DNA of 64,000 bases from Bradyrhizobium diazoefficiens USDA 110 (GCF_000011365.1 NC_004463.1:4140001-4204000), one strand, 5' to 3'; positions 1-9,155 are shown, counted from the first letter of the stretch. Notes: generated from the letters alone by a model not told the origin. Made by a program: numbers and translations.

Positions 1-963
1 GCGGACCGCAACGGAATCGAGGCGAGCTTGCTCGGCCGATCACCGCAGATCCAGGAGGTGCGCCGGCTCGTCTCCACCTTGGCGGCGACCAATGTCGACG
101 TCACGATCTATGGTGAGACCGGAACCGGCAAGGACGTCGTCGCGCGCTGCCTGCACAATCACAGCGGCCGCCGCGGCGGCAATTATGTCGCGGTGAATTG
201 CGGCGGTCTGCCGGAATCGCTGGTCGAGAGCGAGCTGTTCGGCCACGAGGTGGGCGCGTTCACCGGCGCCACCCGTCAGCGGATAGGAAAGATCGAATAC
301 GCCAGTGGCGGAACGCTGTTCCTCGACGAGATCGAGAGCATGCCGCTGAGCGTCCAGGTTAAATTGCTGAGATCGCTCCAGGATCGCTCGATCGAGCGCG
401 TCGGCACCAACAAGGCGATCGCGGTGGATTGCCGTGTCGTGGCTGCGAGCAAGGTGAATTTGCTCGAGCTGAGCGAAAAGCGTCTGTTTCGTGCCGATCT
501 GTACTATCGCCTCGGCGTCGCTTTCATCGAGCTCCCGCCGTTGCGCGAACGGCGGGAGGATATCCCGCTGCTGTTCGAGCACTTCACCCTGGATGCGGCG
601 AGGCGGTTCGAGCGTGACGCCCCGATTCTGGACGAACAGACCATGTCTCACCTGCTGGCCTATTCGTGGCCGGGCAACGTACGCGAGCTTCGCAACGTCG
701 CCGACCGTTTCGTGCTCGGTGTCCTCGACAGCAAGGCGGTCAATAAATCCGGTTTCGGTACGTCGGATGTGTCATTGCCGCGGCAACTCGAGAACATCGA
801 GCGATCGATCATCGAGGACGCGCTCCGGCGCAAGCAGGGCGACGTCCAGGCAACGGCCGCGCTTCTCAGCATTCCGAAGCAGACGCTGTACGACAAGATC
901 AAACGCCTCTCCGTGAATGTCGATGGCATCAGGGAGGGTGCGGCCGTCCGCTCCGGGTCCTGA
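1..963 (+). CDS. Sigma-54-dependent activator (NtrC/DctD type), 5' end outside window
   Basis: The frame is open at the left edge, so the start and any receiver or sensor domain are missing. What remains is an AAA+ sigma-54 activator module: Walker A GETGTGKD near codons 38-45, the GAFTGA loop that contacts sigma-54, and Walker B GGTLFLDEIES. It ends in a Fis-type helix-turn-helix (DVQATAALLSIPKQTLYDKI). The LYDKI ending resembles DctD-type regulators, but without the N-terminus the signal cannot be named. The role is ATP-driven opening of sigma-54 promoter complexes. It lies 149 bases upstream of phaC in the same direction; whether it controls phaC cannot be seen. Confidence 0.9.
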   Translation, partial: ADRNGIEASLLGRSPQIQEVRRLVSTLAATNVDVTIYGETGTGKDVVARCLHNHSGRRGGNYVAVNCGGLPESLVESELFGHEVGAFTGATRQRIGKIEYASGGTLFLDEIESMPLSVQVKLLRSLQDRSIERVGTNKAIAVDCRVVAASKVNLLELSEKRLFRADLYYRLGVAFIELPPLRERREDIPLLFEHFTLDAARRFERDAPILDEQTMSHLLAYSWPGNVRELRNVADRFVLGVLDSKAVNKSGFGTSDVSLPRQLENIERSIIEDALRRKQGDVQATAALLSIPKQTLYDKIKRLSVNVDGIREGAAVRSGS

Positions 964-1112
964 GATCGCGGCGGACCGTGGGACGAACCGACCGGCCCGC
1001 CCATGCGGGCCCAGATAGCTAGCACGCTCTCGGTGCAGCCGAGGGCAAAGGGCGCCGGCAGAAGCCGCCCGTTATCGGAAGGCAACGAACCAATCAGATC
1101 TTGAGGAACGCC

Positions 1113-2831
1113 ATGAATCGGCCATTCAACGTGCCTGATGAATTTGTCGAGGGCTTTTTGAAGGCGGGGGAAAGTCTGTGGCGATCGCTTGGGTGGGCAC
1201 CGAACAGCGATCGCGACGGGGCGAACCTCGGCTCAGCCCTGAATTTATCGGGGCGTCTCGCCGAATTGCAGGCCGAGCACATGAAGCGGCTATACCAGCT
1301 CACCGAGCACGTCATCAAATCGGCCGCCGGCGTGCAAGGCGAAGGAGGCATTGAGCCTGCACGCGGCGATCGCCGGTTCAACGCCACGGAATGGCGGGAC
1401 GATGCGGCCTATAGTCTGTTGAAGCAATGCTATTTGCTGAACTCGCGCTACTGCGTCGACTTCGTCGAGGCGCTCGATCTCGACGAGAAGGAAAAGCATC
1501 GACTGCGCTTCTTCACGCGCCAGCTCATCGAGGCGATGAGCCCGACCAATTTCCTGGCCACCAATCCGGATGTCATCAAGCTCGCGACGGACAGCGAAGG
1601 TCAAAGCCTCAAGGCGGGCCTGGAGAACCTGATGAGCGATCTGGGCAGGGGTAGCCTGACGATCACGGATGAGGAGGCTTTCGAGGTCGGAAAGGATGTC
1701 GCCGCATCCAGGGGCGCGGTTGTGTTCGAAAACGAGCTGTTTCAGCTCATTCAATACGCGCCTGCGACGGAGCAGGTGGCCGCCCGGCCTCTGCTGATCG
1801 TGCCGCCCTGCATCAACAAGTTCTACATTCTCGACCTCCAGCCGGCCAATTCGTTCGTTCGATTCGCGGTCGAGAACGGCTTCACGGTCTTCGTGGTTTC
1901 ATGGCGCAACCCGGATGCCTCCTGTGGCCACATTCGATGGGACGACTACGTTGAGGATGGCGCCATACGCGCCATCGACATCGCCCGATCGATTTCGGGT
2001 GTAGACAAGATCAACGTCCTGGGTTGGTGTGTCGGCGGAACGATCTTGTCATCCGCACTCGCCATTCTGCGAACGCGCGGCGATGAATCGGTTGCCAGTG
2101 TGACGTTGCTGACGACCATGCTCGACTTCCGGGAACCGGGCGATCTTGGCGTATTCGTAGACGAGGAAGGGGTGCGGCAGCGCGAGCAGACGATCGGGAG
2201 GGAAGGCATCTACCGCGGCGCCGAGCTCGGCTTCGTCTTTCAGACGCTGCGGTCGAAGGAGCTGATCTGGCCGAACGTGATCAACAACTATCTGAAGGGA
2301 AAGTCGCCGGAGCGTTTCGATCTGCTGTTCTGGAACGCGGATGTCACCAACCTTCCCGGACCGATGTATTGCTTCTACATCAGGAACATGTACCTGGAGA
2401 ACAATCTTCGGGAGCCGAACCGGTTGACAATGTGCGGCACTCCTGTCGATCTGGCCCGGGTCGATCTGCCTGCTTACGTGCTGGCGACCGCCGAAGATCA
2501 TATCGTGCCGTGGCGATCGGCCTATCGCACCACCGGCCTGTTCAGTGGCAACACCCGCTTTGTGCTCGGCGCCAGTGGGCACATTGCCGGCGTGATCAAT
2601 CCCGCCTCCAAGAACAAGCGAAGCTATTGGCTGTCGGACCAGCGATGCGACGATCCCGCCGCGTGGCTTGCGAGCGCCGACGAAAGGCCGGGCAGTTGGT
2701 GGAACGATTGGATCGCGTGGCTCAAGCCGTGGGCTGAAGACCGGGTGCCCGCCCGGACGCAACTCGGCAGCAACCTCTATCCGCCGGGGGAAGCGGCACC
2801 GGGCCGATATGTGAAAGCGAAGGCGAACTGA
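1113..2831 (+). CDS. phaC: Class I poly(3-hydroxyalkanoate) synthase
   Basis: A 572-residue protein that polymerises (R)-3-hydroxyacyl-CoA into PHA storage granules. The N-terminal third matches PhaC_N; the C-terminal half is an alpha/beta hydrolase fold. The lipase-like box GWCVGG is at 304-309 with nucleophile Cys306. The other triad residues are Asp462 (in EDHIVPW) and His490 (in SGHIAGV), with spacing like Cys319/Asp480/His508 of the Cupriavidus enzyme. The ATG at 1113 is preceded by TGAGGA at good spacing. An in-frame TTG at 1101 lies within that signal and is a less likely start. Length fits class I (single-subunit) synthases. No phaA, phaB or phasin gene is adjacent, so this may be a secondary phaC copy. 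Confidence 0.95.
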   Translation: MNRPFNVPDEFVEGFLKAGESLWRSLGWAPNSDRDGANLGSALNLSGRLAELQAEHMKRLYQLTEHVIKSAAGVQGEGGIEPARGDRRFNATEWRDDAAYSLLKQCYLLNSRYCVDFVEALDLDEKEKHRLRFFTRQLIEAMSPTNFLATNPDVIKLATDSEGQSLKAGLENLMSDLGRGSLTITDEEAFEVGKDVAASRGAVVFENELFQLIQYAPATEQVAARPLLIVPPCINKFYILDLQPANSFVRFAVENGFTVFVVSWRNPDASCGHIRWDDYVEDGAIRAIDIARSISGVDKINVLGWCVGGTILSSALAILRTRGDESVASVTLLTTMLDFREPGDLGVFVDEEGVRQREQTIGREGIYRGAELGFVFQTLRSKELIWPNVINNYLKGKSPERFDLLFWNADVTNLPGPMYCFYIRNMYLENNLREPNRLTMCGTPVDLARVDLPAYVLATAEDHIVPWRSAYRTTGLFSGNTRFVLGASGHIAGVINPASKNKRSYWLSDQRCDDPAAWLASADERPGSWWNDWIAWLKPWAEDRVPARTQLGSNLYPPGEAAPGRYVKAKAN

Positions 2832-3335
2832 CATCGTTGAACGGTCATGGAACGATTGGAAGGTAGCGGGAGCGTTAGCCGTTCAAAGCGGTCGCTGAGC
2901 GAGGCGATCTCATCATCAGAAATGACTATGGGTTGCTCTTTGTACCGTTTGACGATGTCGATAGGTTACTAAAAGCTGCCACAGAAAAGTCCGAGCGGAG
3001 CGGAAGCAGATCTCGAACATTGTGGCGGGCGCGCAGGGATTCTTCTCTGCGCGAGCTGGGCTGCGAAGGTCTCGATTGAAGAGGGAAATTCGTGAGCAGA
3101 AATTATACTCACACCGCGAAGTGAGTATGACTCAGGCAGCTACAACCTCGATGTCCAAAGAAGCTTTGCCTGCACATGCACGACTTGACCTCCGCCTGAC
3201 GTGTGCACTGAGAATCCGAAGAAGCGATTTCCGCTTCCAATTCATGCAAATATCGTCCTAGAAGAGCCAGGCTACGGAAGCCCTCGTCAAACGAGAATTC
3301 TCAGTCGGTCTAATCACATAAAGGACTGATCGGAG
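2832..3335. other. AT-richer intergenic stretch, possible gene remnant
   Basis: About 500 bases between phaC and dusA with visibly lower GC than the neighbours. An open frame from about 2881 to 3080 reads as plausible protein (RGDLIIRNDYGLLFVPFDDV and onward) but has no convincing start, so it looks like a decayed fragment. An open frame at 3022-3261 has no good ribosome site and was not called. An inverted repeat at 3105-3128 is listed separately. Confidence 0.5.
3105..3128. promoter_or_regulatory. Inverted repeat, possible operator
   Basis: ATACTCAC and GTGAGTAT form perfect 8-base arms around an 8-base spacer. It lies about 225 bases upstream of dusA in the AT-richer gap. It could be a repressor site or a hairpin; there is no T-tract, so it is not a typical terminator. 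The binding protein is unknown. Confidence 0.35.
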
Positions 3336-3353
3336 TTGAAATACCTCAATAAG

Positions 3354-4349
3354 ATGAACAGCTTAGGGCGCAAATTTGCCGTGGCGCCCATGATGGATTG
3401 GACCGACCGGCATTGCCGGGTGTTCCACCGTCAGCTCACGCGGCGTGCGCTGCTCTATACGGAGATGCTGACCACCGGCGCCATCATCCATGGCGACCGG
3501 GAGCGGCTGCTCGGGTTCGATGCGTGCGAAAACCCGGTGGCGCTTCAGCTTGGCGGCTCGGATCCGAGCGAGCTCGCGCAGGCCGCGCGCATCGGCGAGG
3601 CGTTTGGCTATGACGAGATCAATCTCAATGTCGGCTGTCCGTCCGATCGCGTGAAGGATGGCCGCTTTGGCGCCTGTCTCATGGCGGAGCCGGAGCTGGT
3701 GGCGAGGTGCGTCGATGCGATGAAGCGCGCAGTTGCCGTGCCCGTCACGGTGAAGTGCCGCATCGGAATCGATGACCAGGATCCGGAGGTGGCGCTCGAT
3801 ACGCTTGCGCGCGCGGTGGTCGCAGCGGGCTGCGATGCGCTGATCGTGCATGCCAGGAAAGCCTGGCTCAACGGCCTGTCACCGAAGGAGAACCGCGATA
3901 TTCCGCCGCTCGACTACGAGCGCGTCTATCGGCTCAAGCGCGCGATGCCTGATGTGCCCGTCATCATCAATGGCGGCATCCCAGGCATCGACGAGGCGAA
4001 GGCGCATCTTGAACACGTCGATGGCGTGATGCTCGGCCGCGCCGCCTATCAGGAGCCATGGCGGCTGCTCTCCGTCGATTCCGATATCTTCGGCGAGACG
4101 GCGCCGCATGCGACCATGCAGGACGCGCTCGAAGCGATGATGCCTTATATCGAGGCGCAGCTCGCGCGCGGTACGCGGCTGCACGCCATCACACGGCATT
4201 TCGTCGGTGCATTCCACGCCGTGCCCGGCGCGCGGGCCTTCCGCCGCCATCTTGCCGAGCAGGGGGTAAAGCCGGGCGCCGGTCTCGACGTGCTGCGCGA
4301 TGCGATCGCGCGCGTCGGTGTGCGTGCGCCGGCGGAGGCGGCCGCCTGA
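3354..4349 (+). CDS. dusA: tRNA-dihydrouridine synthase A
   Basis: A 331-residue flavoprotein that reduces uridines in the D-loop of tRNAs using FMN and NADPH. The N-terminus APMMDWTDRHCRVFHR is the DusA signature, and NVGCPSDRV carries the catalytic cysteine. The TIM-barrel phosphate-binding part is near NGGIPGIDEA, followed by the C-terminal helical domain. ATG 3354 gives the family start (MNSLGRKFAVAP). A TTG at 3336 with AAGGA 10 bases upstream is an alternative that adds six residues. It is convergent with the porin gene and they share a stem-loop terminator. Confidence 0.93.
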   Translation: MNSLGRKFAVAPMMDWTDRHCRVFHRQLTRRALLYTEMLTTGAIIHGDRERLLGFDACENPVALQLGGSDPSELAQAARIGEAFGYDEINLNVGCPSDRVKDGRFGACLMAEPELVARCVDAMKRAVAVPVTVKCRIGIDDQDPEVALDTLARAVVAAGCDALIVHARKAWLNGLSPKENRDIPPLDYERVYRLKRAMPDVPVIINGGIPGIDEAKAHLEHVDGVMLGRAAYQEPWRLLSVDSDIFGETAPHATMQDALEAMMPYIEAQLARGTRLHAITRHFVGAFHAVPGARAFRRHLAEQGVKPGAGLDVLRDAIARVGVRAPAEAAA

Positions 4350-4362
4350 CTGCCGCGACGTG

Positions 4363-4390
4363 AAGAGCCGGATCGCAACATCCGGCTCTT
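4363..4390. terminator. Bidirectional stem-loop between dusA and porin gene
   Basis: AAGAGCCGGA and TCCGGCTCTT form a perfect 10-bp stem with an 8-base loop between two convergent genes. Their A and T ends give a short U-tract on either strand. Confidence 0.75.
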
Positions 4391-4402
4391 CGTCGATCGG
4401 CC

Positions 4403-5074
4403 TCAACGGAACAGGTCGAAGTGATAATTCACGCCGACGCGGAAGGTGTGGAATTTCGCGGCGTTCCAGTCCGGCAGGTCGTCGTGCTTGAACTCGGTGT
4501 AGAGATATTCGGCCTTGGCCGACCATTTCGGCAGGAACGCCCATTCGACGCCGCCACCCGCTGTCCAGCCCATCTTCATCTTGTTGATCGGACCGTCCTT
4601 GAATTCGCCGGCGGCAAGGCCGGCGGTCCCGAAGAACAGCAGGCGTGAATCCATCGTCGCGATGCCGGCGCGGGCGCGGCCGGTCATGTACCAGGGCAGG
4701 CTGACCGCGGCGCTGTTGAGCGCGTCGTGGTTCTTGATGTCTCCGCCTTCGAAGTCGTTCTCGATGCCGACCACGAACATCGGCGAGAGCTGGTAGTTGT
4801 AGCCGATCTGCACGCCGCCGACGGCGCCCTTGACCTTGCCGCCAGTCGCGCCAGCGAGATTGTTGAAGGCGTCGTCGCCGCTCTCGGCATAGCCGGCGTT
4901 GAAGCCCGCATAGAGACCCGTCCACGAATACACCGGCTGCGGTGCCGTATAGGCGGAGGCGGGCGCTGCATAGCGCGGCGACAGGTCGGCAGCGCAGGCG
5001 CTGCCTGCGGCGAACACAGCCGCAAAGGGCAGGGCGCACATCGTGCGGCGTACCGCGGCTCTTGCAGTCATCAT
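4403..5074 (-). CDS. Outer membrane beta-barrel protein (Omp25/Omp31 type)
   Basis: A 223-residue protein with a signal peptide (cleavage near SACA-ADLSP) and the pattern of rhizobial Omp25/Omp31 porin-like barrels. These include the YSWTGLYAGFNAGYA motif at the start of the mature part, alternating aromatic strands (VQIGYNYQLSP, WSAKAEYLYTEF) and an aromatic C-terminal strand (FRVGVNYHFDLFR) typical of BAM substrates. The role is structural or small-solute passage in the outer membrane; the ligand is unknown. It is a single gene whose upstream region contains a TetR-like palindrome (5146-5171), suggesting repressor control. Confidence 0.85.
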   Translation of the reverse strand: MMTARAAVRRTMCALPFAAVFAAGSACAADLSPRYAAPASAYTAPQPVYSWTGLYAGFNAGYAESGDDAFNNLAGATGGKVKGAVGGVQIGYNYQLSPMFVVGIENDFEGGDIKNHDALNSAAVSLPWYMTGRARAGIATMDSRLLFFGTAGLAAGEFKDGPINKMKMGWTAGGGVEWAFLPKWSAKAEYLYTEFKHDDLPDWNAAKFHTFRVGVNYHFDLFR

Positions 5075-5145
5075 TCACAATCTCCCGCTTGGCCGCGTCC
5101 CTTCGGGAGCAGCGCCTGTCCAACCCCGATCCGGGACTGCGATTG

Positions 5146-5171
5146 TTATAAACCGACTGGTCGGTTTGTAA
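5146..5171. promoter_or_regulatory. TetR-family-type operator palindrome
   Basis: TTATAAACCGAC and GTCGGTTTGTAA are 12-base arms with one mismatch and a 2-base spacer (TG). The AAACCGAC-NN-GTCGGTTT core is the form of many TetR-family operators. It lies about 70 bases upstream of the start of the minus-strand porin gene, where it would overlap a promoter. No TetR gene is in the window, so the regulator would act from elsewhere. Confidence 0.65.
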
Positions 5172-5291
5172 ATAGCGCAAATGCCACACCGCGGCGCTTT
5201 CGCGGCGCGCCAACTGAAGTCGTGGTCTGGATGGGTCACAGCCCGCGCGATCGAGCCTGTTGGCTGGCGAGCGGCGGCTCGCGTGGGCGGT

Positions 5292-5846
5292 CTAGTCGAC
5301 CGCCATCCGCGCGCGGCGGGGGCTGCTCTGGAGCTCCGGATAACCGGTGAGCATCAGCTTGTCGGCGCGCACGCCCCAGCTCTCCAGGCGGTCGAGGAAG
5401 CTCATGCCGAGCAGATTGGTCTTCATCTGCCCGCGCTGCACGACGAGGGCCGGCACCGATTTCTCAACGAGGTGGCCGACGGCAAGACGGTCGAGCGTGA
5501 GCCGGGCCGCCTTGGTGTGGCCGCCCGCGGTTTCGAGATCGACGTCATATTCGAGCATCTCGAGCGGCAGCCCGATCGCCTTTGCGGTTTCCCAGGTCAG
5601 CACCACGGAGGTCGCACCGGTGTCGATCACCATCGGTGCGGCGACGCCGTTGATCTTCGCGCGCAGCGCGAATTCACCGCCCTGGCCGCGCTGGATCTGC
5701 ACGGCGGGTGCCGGTGTGACGGTCTGGGTGCGGAAGATGTGCGAGACCTTGTTGCTCGCGCGCGCGATCTGATCGGGATCGCCATAGGCGACGACGGCAC
5801 CGGCGGTGCCGGCAAGCATGACGAGAACGAGCAGGAAGCGGATCAT
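5292..5846 (-). CDS. Retropepsin-like aspartic protease, membrane anchored
   Basis: A 184-residue protein of the clan AA type (TIGR02281-like). A single N-terminal hydrophobic segment (MIRFLLVLVMLAGTAGAVVA) anchors or exports it. The protease domain carries VIDTGATSVVL, the D-T-G active site, and the flap-like ETAGG. Such single-lobe proteases act as dimers in the periplasm; substrates are unknown. The start at 5846 is fixed by GGAGG six bases upstream. It follows the DUF1289 gene by 28 bases and probably shares its transcript. Confidence 0.85.
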   Translation of the reverse strand: MIRFLLVLVMLAGTAGAVVAYGDPDQIARASNKVSHIFRTQTVTPAPAVQIQRGQGGEFALRAKINGVAAPMVIDTGATSVVLTWETAKAIGLPLEMLEYDVDLETAGGHTKAARLTLDRLAVGHLVEKSVPALVVQRGQMKTNLLGMSFLDRLESWGVRADKLMLTGYPELQSSPRRARMAVD

Positions 5847-5874
5847 TGCGCACCTCCATATGCGCGCCGGCCGG

Positions 5875-6078
5875 TCAGGCGTGTTTCCGCGATCCCGCGA
5901 TCGGCGCAAGTCCAGCTTCCGCCATGCGTGCCGGCAGCAGCGCCATGACCGAGAGCCGTTCCGCGCTTTCCATGGCGTGCCAGCGCGCGATCTCCGGCAA
6001 GGTGCGGCCGCAGCCGAAGCACAGCTTGGTCTTGGGATCGATCATGCAGACGGCGACGCACGGCGTTTCTTTGCTCAT
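5875..6078 (-). CDS. DUF1289 small cysteine-rich protein
   Basis: A 67-residue protein starting MSKETPCVAVC. It has the DUF1289 pattern of four cysteines (CVAVC...CFGC followed by GRTLPEIARW), likely binding zinc or an Fe-S cluster. Function is unknown; family members often sit beside metabolic genes. An upstream in-frame ATG at 6114 would add 12 residues unlike the family start. It lies between the histidine kinase (44 bases upstream) and the protease gene in one minus-strand row. Confidence 0.85.
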   Translation of the reverse strand: MSKETPCVAVCMIDPKTKLCFGCGRTLPEIARWHAMESAERLSVMALLPARMAEAGLAPIAGSRKHA

Positions 6079-6122
6079 TTCGGCATAGTGAGGGATCGTC
6101 GGGCATTTCTGCAAGCATATCG

Positions 6123-7718
6123 TTAAGAGCCCGTGCCTGCGCTCATGATCGGCTTGTGGCGCGGCCGGCGCTTCTCGTCAGGCGCGAGGGAGCCCTCTGG
6201 CTGGAGCGGCGGAGAATCATCTGACAGCGGCGCCAGCGCGCTCATCACGCGCTCCGGCGGGAAGGTGACGATCACCTCGGTGCCGATACGCAGCTTCGAT
6301 TTCAGCGTGAACGTGCCGCCATGCAGGTCGATCAGGTTCTTTGCGATCGGCAGGCCGAGGCCTGCGCCCTGTTCGGCCGACTTGATCGAGTTGGAGCCCT
6401 GGCCGAAGGAAGCGAGCACGACCGGAATCTCGTCCTCGGGGATGCCGGAGCCGGTATCCCTTACCGAGAGATATTGTCCGCCCGAAGCCGTCCAGCCGGC
6501 CTTGAGCCAGATCTCGCCGCCCTGCGGCGTGAACTTGATCGAGTTGGAGAGCAGGTTGAGCACGACCTGGCGGATCGCGCGCTCGTCGGCCCAGAGCCGC
6601 GGCATGGCCTGCTCGAATACCTCGTGGATGGTGATGCCGCGGCTGGAAGCGCGCAGCTTCATCAGATGGTGGCAGTCGGCGACGATGCCGACCAGCGACA
6701 CGGCTTCCTCGTTCAGCTCGTAACGGCCGGCCTCGATCCGCGACAGATCGAGAATCTCGTTGATGAGGTTGAGCAGGTGCACGCCGGAGTTGTGGATGTC
6801 CGCCGAGTACTCCTTGTAGACCGGCACGGCATGCGCGCCAAAAATCTCGCTCTTCATCACCTCGGAGAAGCCGAGGATCGCGTTCAGCGGCGTGCGCAGC
6901 TCGTGGCTCATCTGCGCGAGGAAGCGCGACTTGGCGACATTGGCGGATTCGGCGCGGTGGCGCGCTTCGTCCGAGATCGCCTTGGCCTGCTCGAGTTCGC
7001 CGATCAGCGCGTCCTTCTCGGCGCGCGCCTCGAGCGTGGCGAAGGTCGAGGAATGCAGGCGATGCGCCAGCAGCACGAAATAGCCTTCGGCGGCGAGCGC
7101 GAGTGCGGCCAGGATGTAATTGTCCAGCGAGCCGGTCACCGCAAAGCTCAGCGCCATGGCGACTGCGACCGGTGCGGTGGCGGCAAGGGCGGCGATCGGT
7201 AGATTGGCGGCGAGCATGCTCGATACTGCGATCACCAGCAGCATCAGGAACATCATCAGCGTTTCCGTGACCATGTCGAGCACGGGATGGATCAGGATCG
7301 CCATCCAGCACAGGCCGTAGAGCAGGTCGAGCACGACGAAGCGTGTTCGCCACGCGCGCGTCGCGGCGGGCGAGGCGGGCTCGGTCAGGAACCGGCGGCA
7401 GCTGCGGATCATCGCGCCGTGGATGCAGAGCATGCCGGCGGTCCAGGCCGCGGCCGGGATCGGCTGCATCCACAGTCCGAACAGCACGCCGGTCGCAACC
7501 ACCAGCAGCATCACGACATAGGAGGCCGACAGCCGCGTCTGGGCATATTGGCGCAGCATCTCGGCGTCGAACGCCGGCCGGGTTCCACTGGTCGACGTTA
7601 ACTTATCGCGCGCCTCGCGCACCCGCTGCGCCGCAGCCCTTCGGCTGCTCGCCGATGGAGCGCTTACCGGCTCGGCCGGAAGCTGCACAACCTCAGGCTT
7701 TTCAGCGGGGTTACTCAT
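6123..7718 (-). CDS. Membrane-bound sensor histidine kinase
   Basis: A 531-residue kinase when started at MSNPAEKPEV; an ATG-initiated frame from 7763 would add 15 residues. After a basic N-terminal region there are about five to six membrane segments (roughly 65-220), then a coiled coil with alternating E/A/K. HisKA follows, with phospho-acceptor His272 in MSHELRTPLNAILGF, then a HATPase domain (N-box NLLSNSIKF, G-boxes DTGSGIPEDE and GAGLGLPIAKNL). There is no receiver domain and no partner regulator gene nearby, so it is an orphan kinase. The HisKA sequence resembles the PleC/PdhS group of alphaproteobacterial cell-cycle kinases, but assignment is uncertain. Confidence 0.9.
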   Translation of the reverse strand: MSNPAEKPEVVQLPAEPVSAPSASSRRAAAQRVREARDKLTSTSGTRPAFDAEMLRQYAQTRLSASYVVMLLVVATGVLFGLWMQPIPAAAWTAGMLCIHGAMIRSCRRFLTEPASPAATRAWRTRFVVLDLLYGLCWMAILIHPVLDMVTETLMMFLMLLVIAVSSMLAANLPIAALAATAPVAVAMALSFAVTGSLDNYILAALALAAEGYFVLLAHRLHSSTFATLEARAEKDALIGELEQAKAISDEARHRAESANVAKSRFLAQMSHELRTPLNAILGFSEVMKSEIFGAHAVPVYKEYSADIHNSGVHLLNLINEILDLSRIEAGRYELNEEAVSLVGIVADCHHLMKLRASSRGITIHEVFEQAMPRLWADERAIRQVVLNLLSNSIKFTPQGGEIWLKAGWTASGGQYLSVRDTGSGIPEDEIPVVLASFGQGSNSIKSAEQGAGLGLPIAKNLIDLHGGTFTLKSKLRIGTEVIVTFPPERVMSALAPLSDDSPPLQPEGSLAPDEKRRPRHKPIMSAGTGS

Positions 7719-7855
7719 CAAGCAACACGATTCCTGCCCACGCCGGACGCGGGCCTTCTGCATTGTCTATCTCTGGCAAGAAATCCTTAAGAGCTGACTT
7801 AAGGAGCTAAAGAATTACGTTAACCGGGCGTTAATCTGGAGCCGGTCCGAACCGC

Positions 7856-9133
7856 TCAATGCAGCGCCGCGTGCTGCGCGATGTACACCACCGCACCCGC
7901 AAGATAGCCGGCGAGCGCGGGGCCGGCGATGCGGCGGGCGTACCAGAGGAACTCGATCCGCTCGAGCCCCATCGCGGCAACGCCCGCGGCCGAGCCGATG
8001 ATCAGGATCGAGCCGCCGGTGCCGGCGCAATAGGCGATGAACTCCCAGATGAAGCTGTCCGGCGGATAATGCGCGAGGTCGTACATGCCCATGGTCGCGG
8101 CGACCAGCGGCACGTTGTCGATGATGGCGCTGAGCAGGCCGAGCACGACGACGATGACGTCCTGTCGGCCGAGCGTGGCGTCGAGCCATTTGGCCAGCAT
8201 CGAGAGCAGGCCGGCATGGTCGAGGCAGGCGACCGCGAGCAGGATGCCGACGAAGAACACGATAGAGGTCATGTCGATCCGTCCCAGCGCATGCACCAGC
8301 GTGAGGGGCTGGCGCACATGCTCGTCCTTGTGCCGGTGCACGATCTCGCCGACCAGCCAGAGCACGCCGAGCCCGAACAGGATGCCCATGAAGGGCGCCA
8401 GATGCGTCACCGCCTTGAACACTGGCACCGCGATCAGGGTGCCGAGCCCGAGATAGAACATCAGGTTGCGCTCGAACCGGTCGACAGCCAGCAGCCCGGT
8501 GTCCTTCGACGGCGGCGCGATGGTCTTGCCCTTGAGCGAGAAGCTGATGAAGGCGAGCGGCACGAGCAGATTGAGGAGCGAGGGCAGGAACACCGCGCTC
8601 ATGATCTTCAGCGGCGAGATCTGCCCGCCGATCCAGAGCATGGTCGTGGTGACGTCGCCGATCACGGTCCAGGCGCCGCCGGCATTGGCGGCAATGACGA
8701 TGAGGGAGGCGAACAGCAGGCGGTCGTCGCGACGGGCGATCAGCTTCTGGATCAGCGAGATCATGACGATGGTGGTCGTCAGATTGTCCAGGGTCGCGCT
8801 CAGGAAGAACGTCACGAAGCCGATCAGCCAGATCAGCACCACCTGGCTGGTGGTGCGGATCAGCGAGGTGATGACCTCGAAACCATCATGGGCGTCGATC
8901 ACCTCGACGATGGTCATGGCGCCGATCAGGAAGAAAACGATCTGCGCGGTGGAGCCGACGGACTCGTCGAGCTGGCGGCCGACCAGCGCGTGGTCGCCCG
9001 TCGCGATCGCGTAGACACTCCAGAGCAGGCCCGCACCGAGCAGCGCGGAAGCGCTCTTGTTGACGCGAAGCGGGTGCTCGAGCGCGATCGCCGCATAGGC
9101 CAGGACGAAGATGGCGGCGATCGCGATCAGCAA
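7856..9133 (-). CDS. nhaD: Sodium:proton antiporter, NhaD family
   Basis: A 425-residue polytopic inner-membrane protein of the ion transporter (ArsB/NhaD) superfamily, with about 12 hydrophobic segments. NhaD-like signatures include FFLSATLDNLTTTIVMISL, NAGGAWTVIGDVTTTMLW and a C-terminal VPLVAATMGMYDL. The predicted role is Na+ or Li+ extrusion in exchange for protons. The N-terminus begins directly with a membrane helix (MLIAIAAIFVLAYAAIA). It is a single gene, 22 bases after the end of the minus-strand dehydrogenase frame. Confidence 0.88.
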   Translation of the reverse strand: MLIAIAAIFVLAYAAIALEHPLRVNKSASALLGAGLLWSVYAIATGDHALVGRQLDESVGSTAQIVFFLIGAMTIVEVIDAHDGFEVITSLIRTTSQVVLIWLIGFVTFFLSATLDNLTTTIVMISLIQKLIARRDDRLLFASLIVIAANAGGAWTVIGDVTTTMLWIGGQISPLKIMSAVFLPSLLNLLVPLAFISFSLKGKTIAPPSKDTGLLAVDRFERNLMFYLGLGTLIAVPVFKAVTHLAPFMGILFGLGVLWLVGEIVHRHKDEHVRQPLTLVHALGRIDMTSIVFFVGILLAVACLDHAGLLSMLAKWLDATLGRQDVIVVVLGLLSAIIDNVPLVAATMGMYDLAHYPPDSFIWEFIAYCAGTGGSILIIGSAAGVAAMGLERIEFLWYARRIAGPALAGYLAGAVVYIAQHAALH

Positions 9134-9155
9134 GGTCGTTTCAGATGGTCAGGTG

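Noticed and set aside
40..651. Long open frame on the minus strand across the sigma-54 activator
   Set aside because: It is the shadow of a high-GC gene; no ribosome site or family likeness, whereas the plus strand shows AAA+ motifs.
3022..3261. 79-residue frame before dusA
   Set aside because: No ribosome site, no coherent composition, crosses the inverted repeat.
3879..5213. 444-residue minus-strand frame across dusA and the porin
   Set aside because: It reads the porin region out of frame with low-complexity Arg-rich sequence; both real genes have clear motifs.
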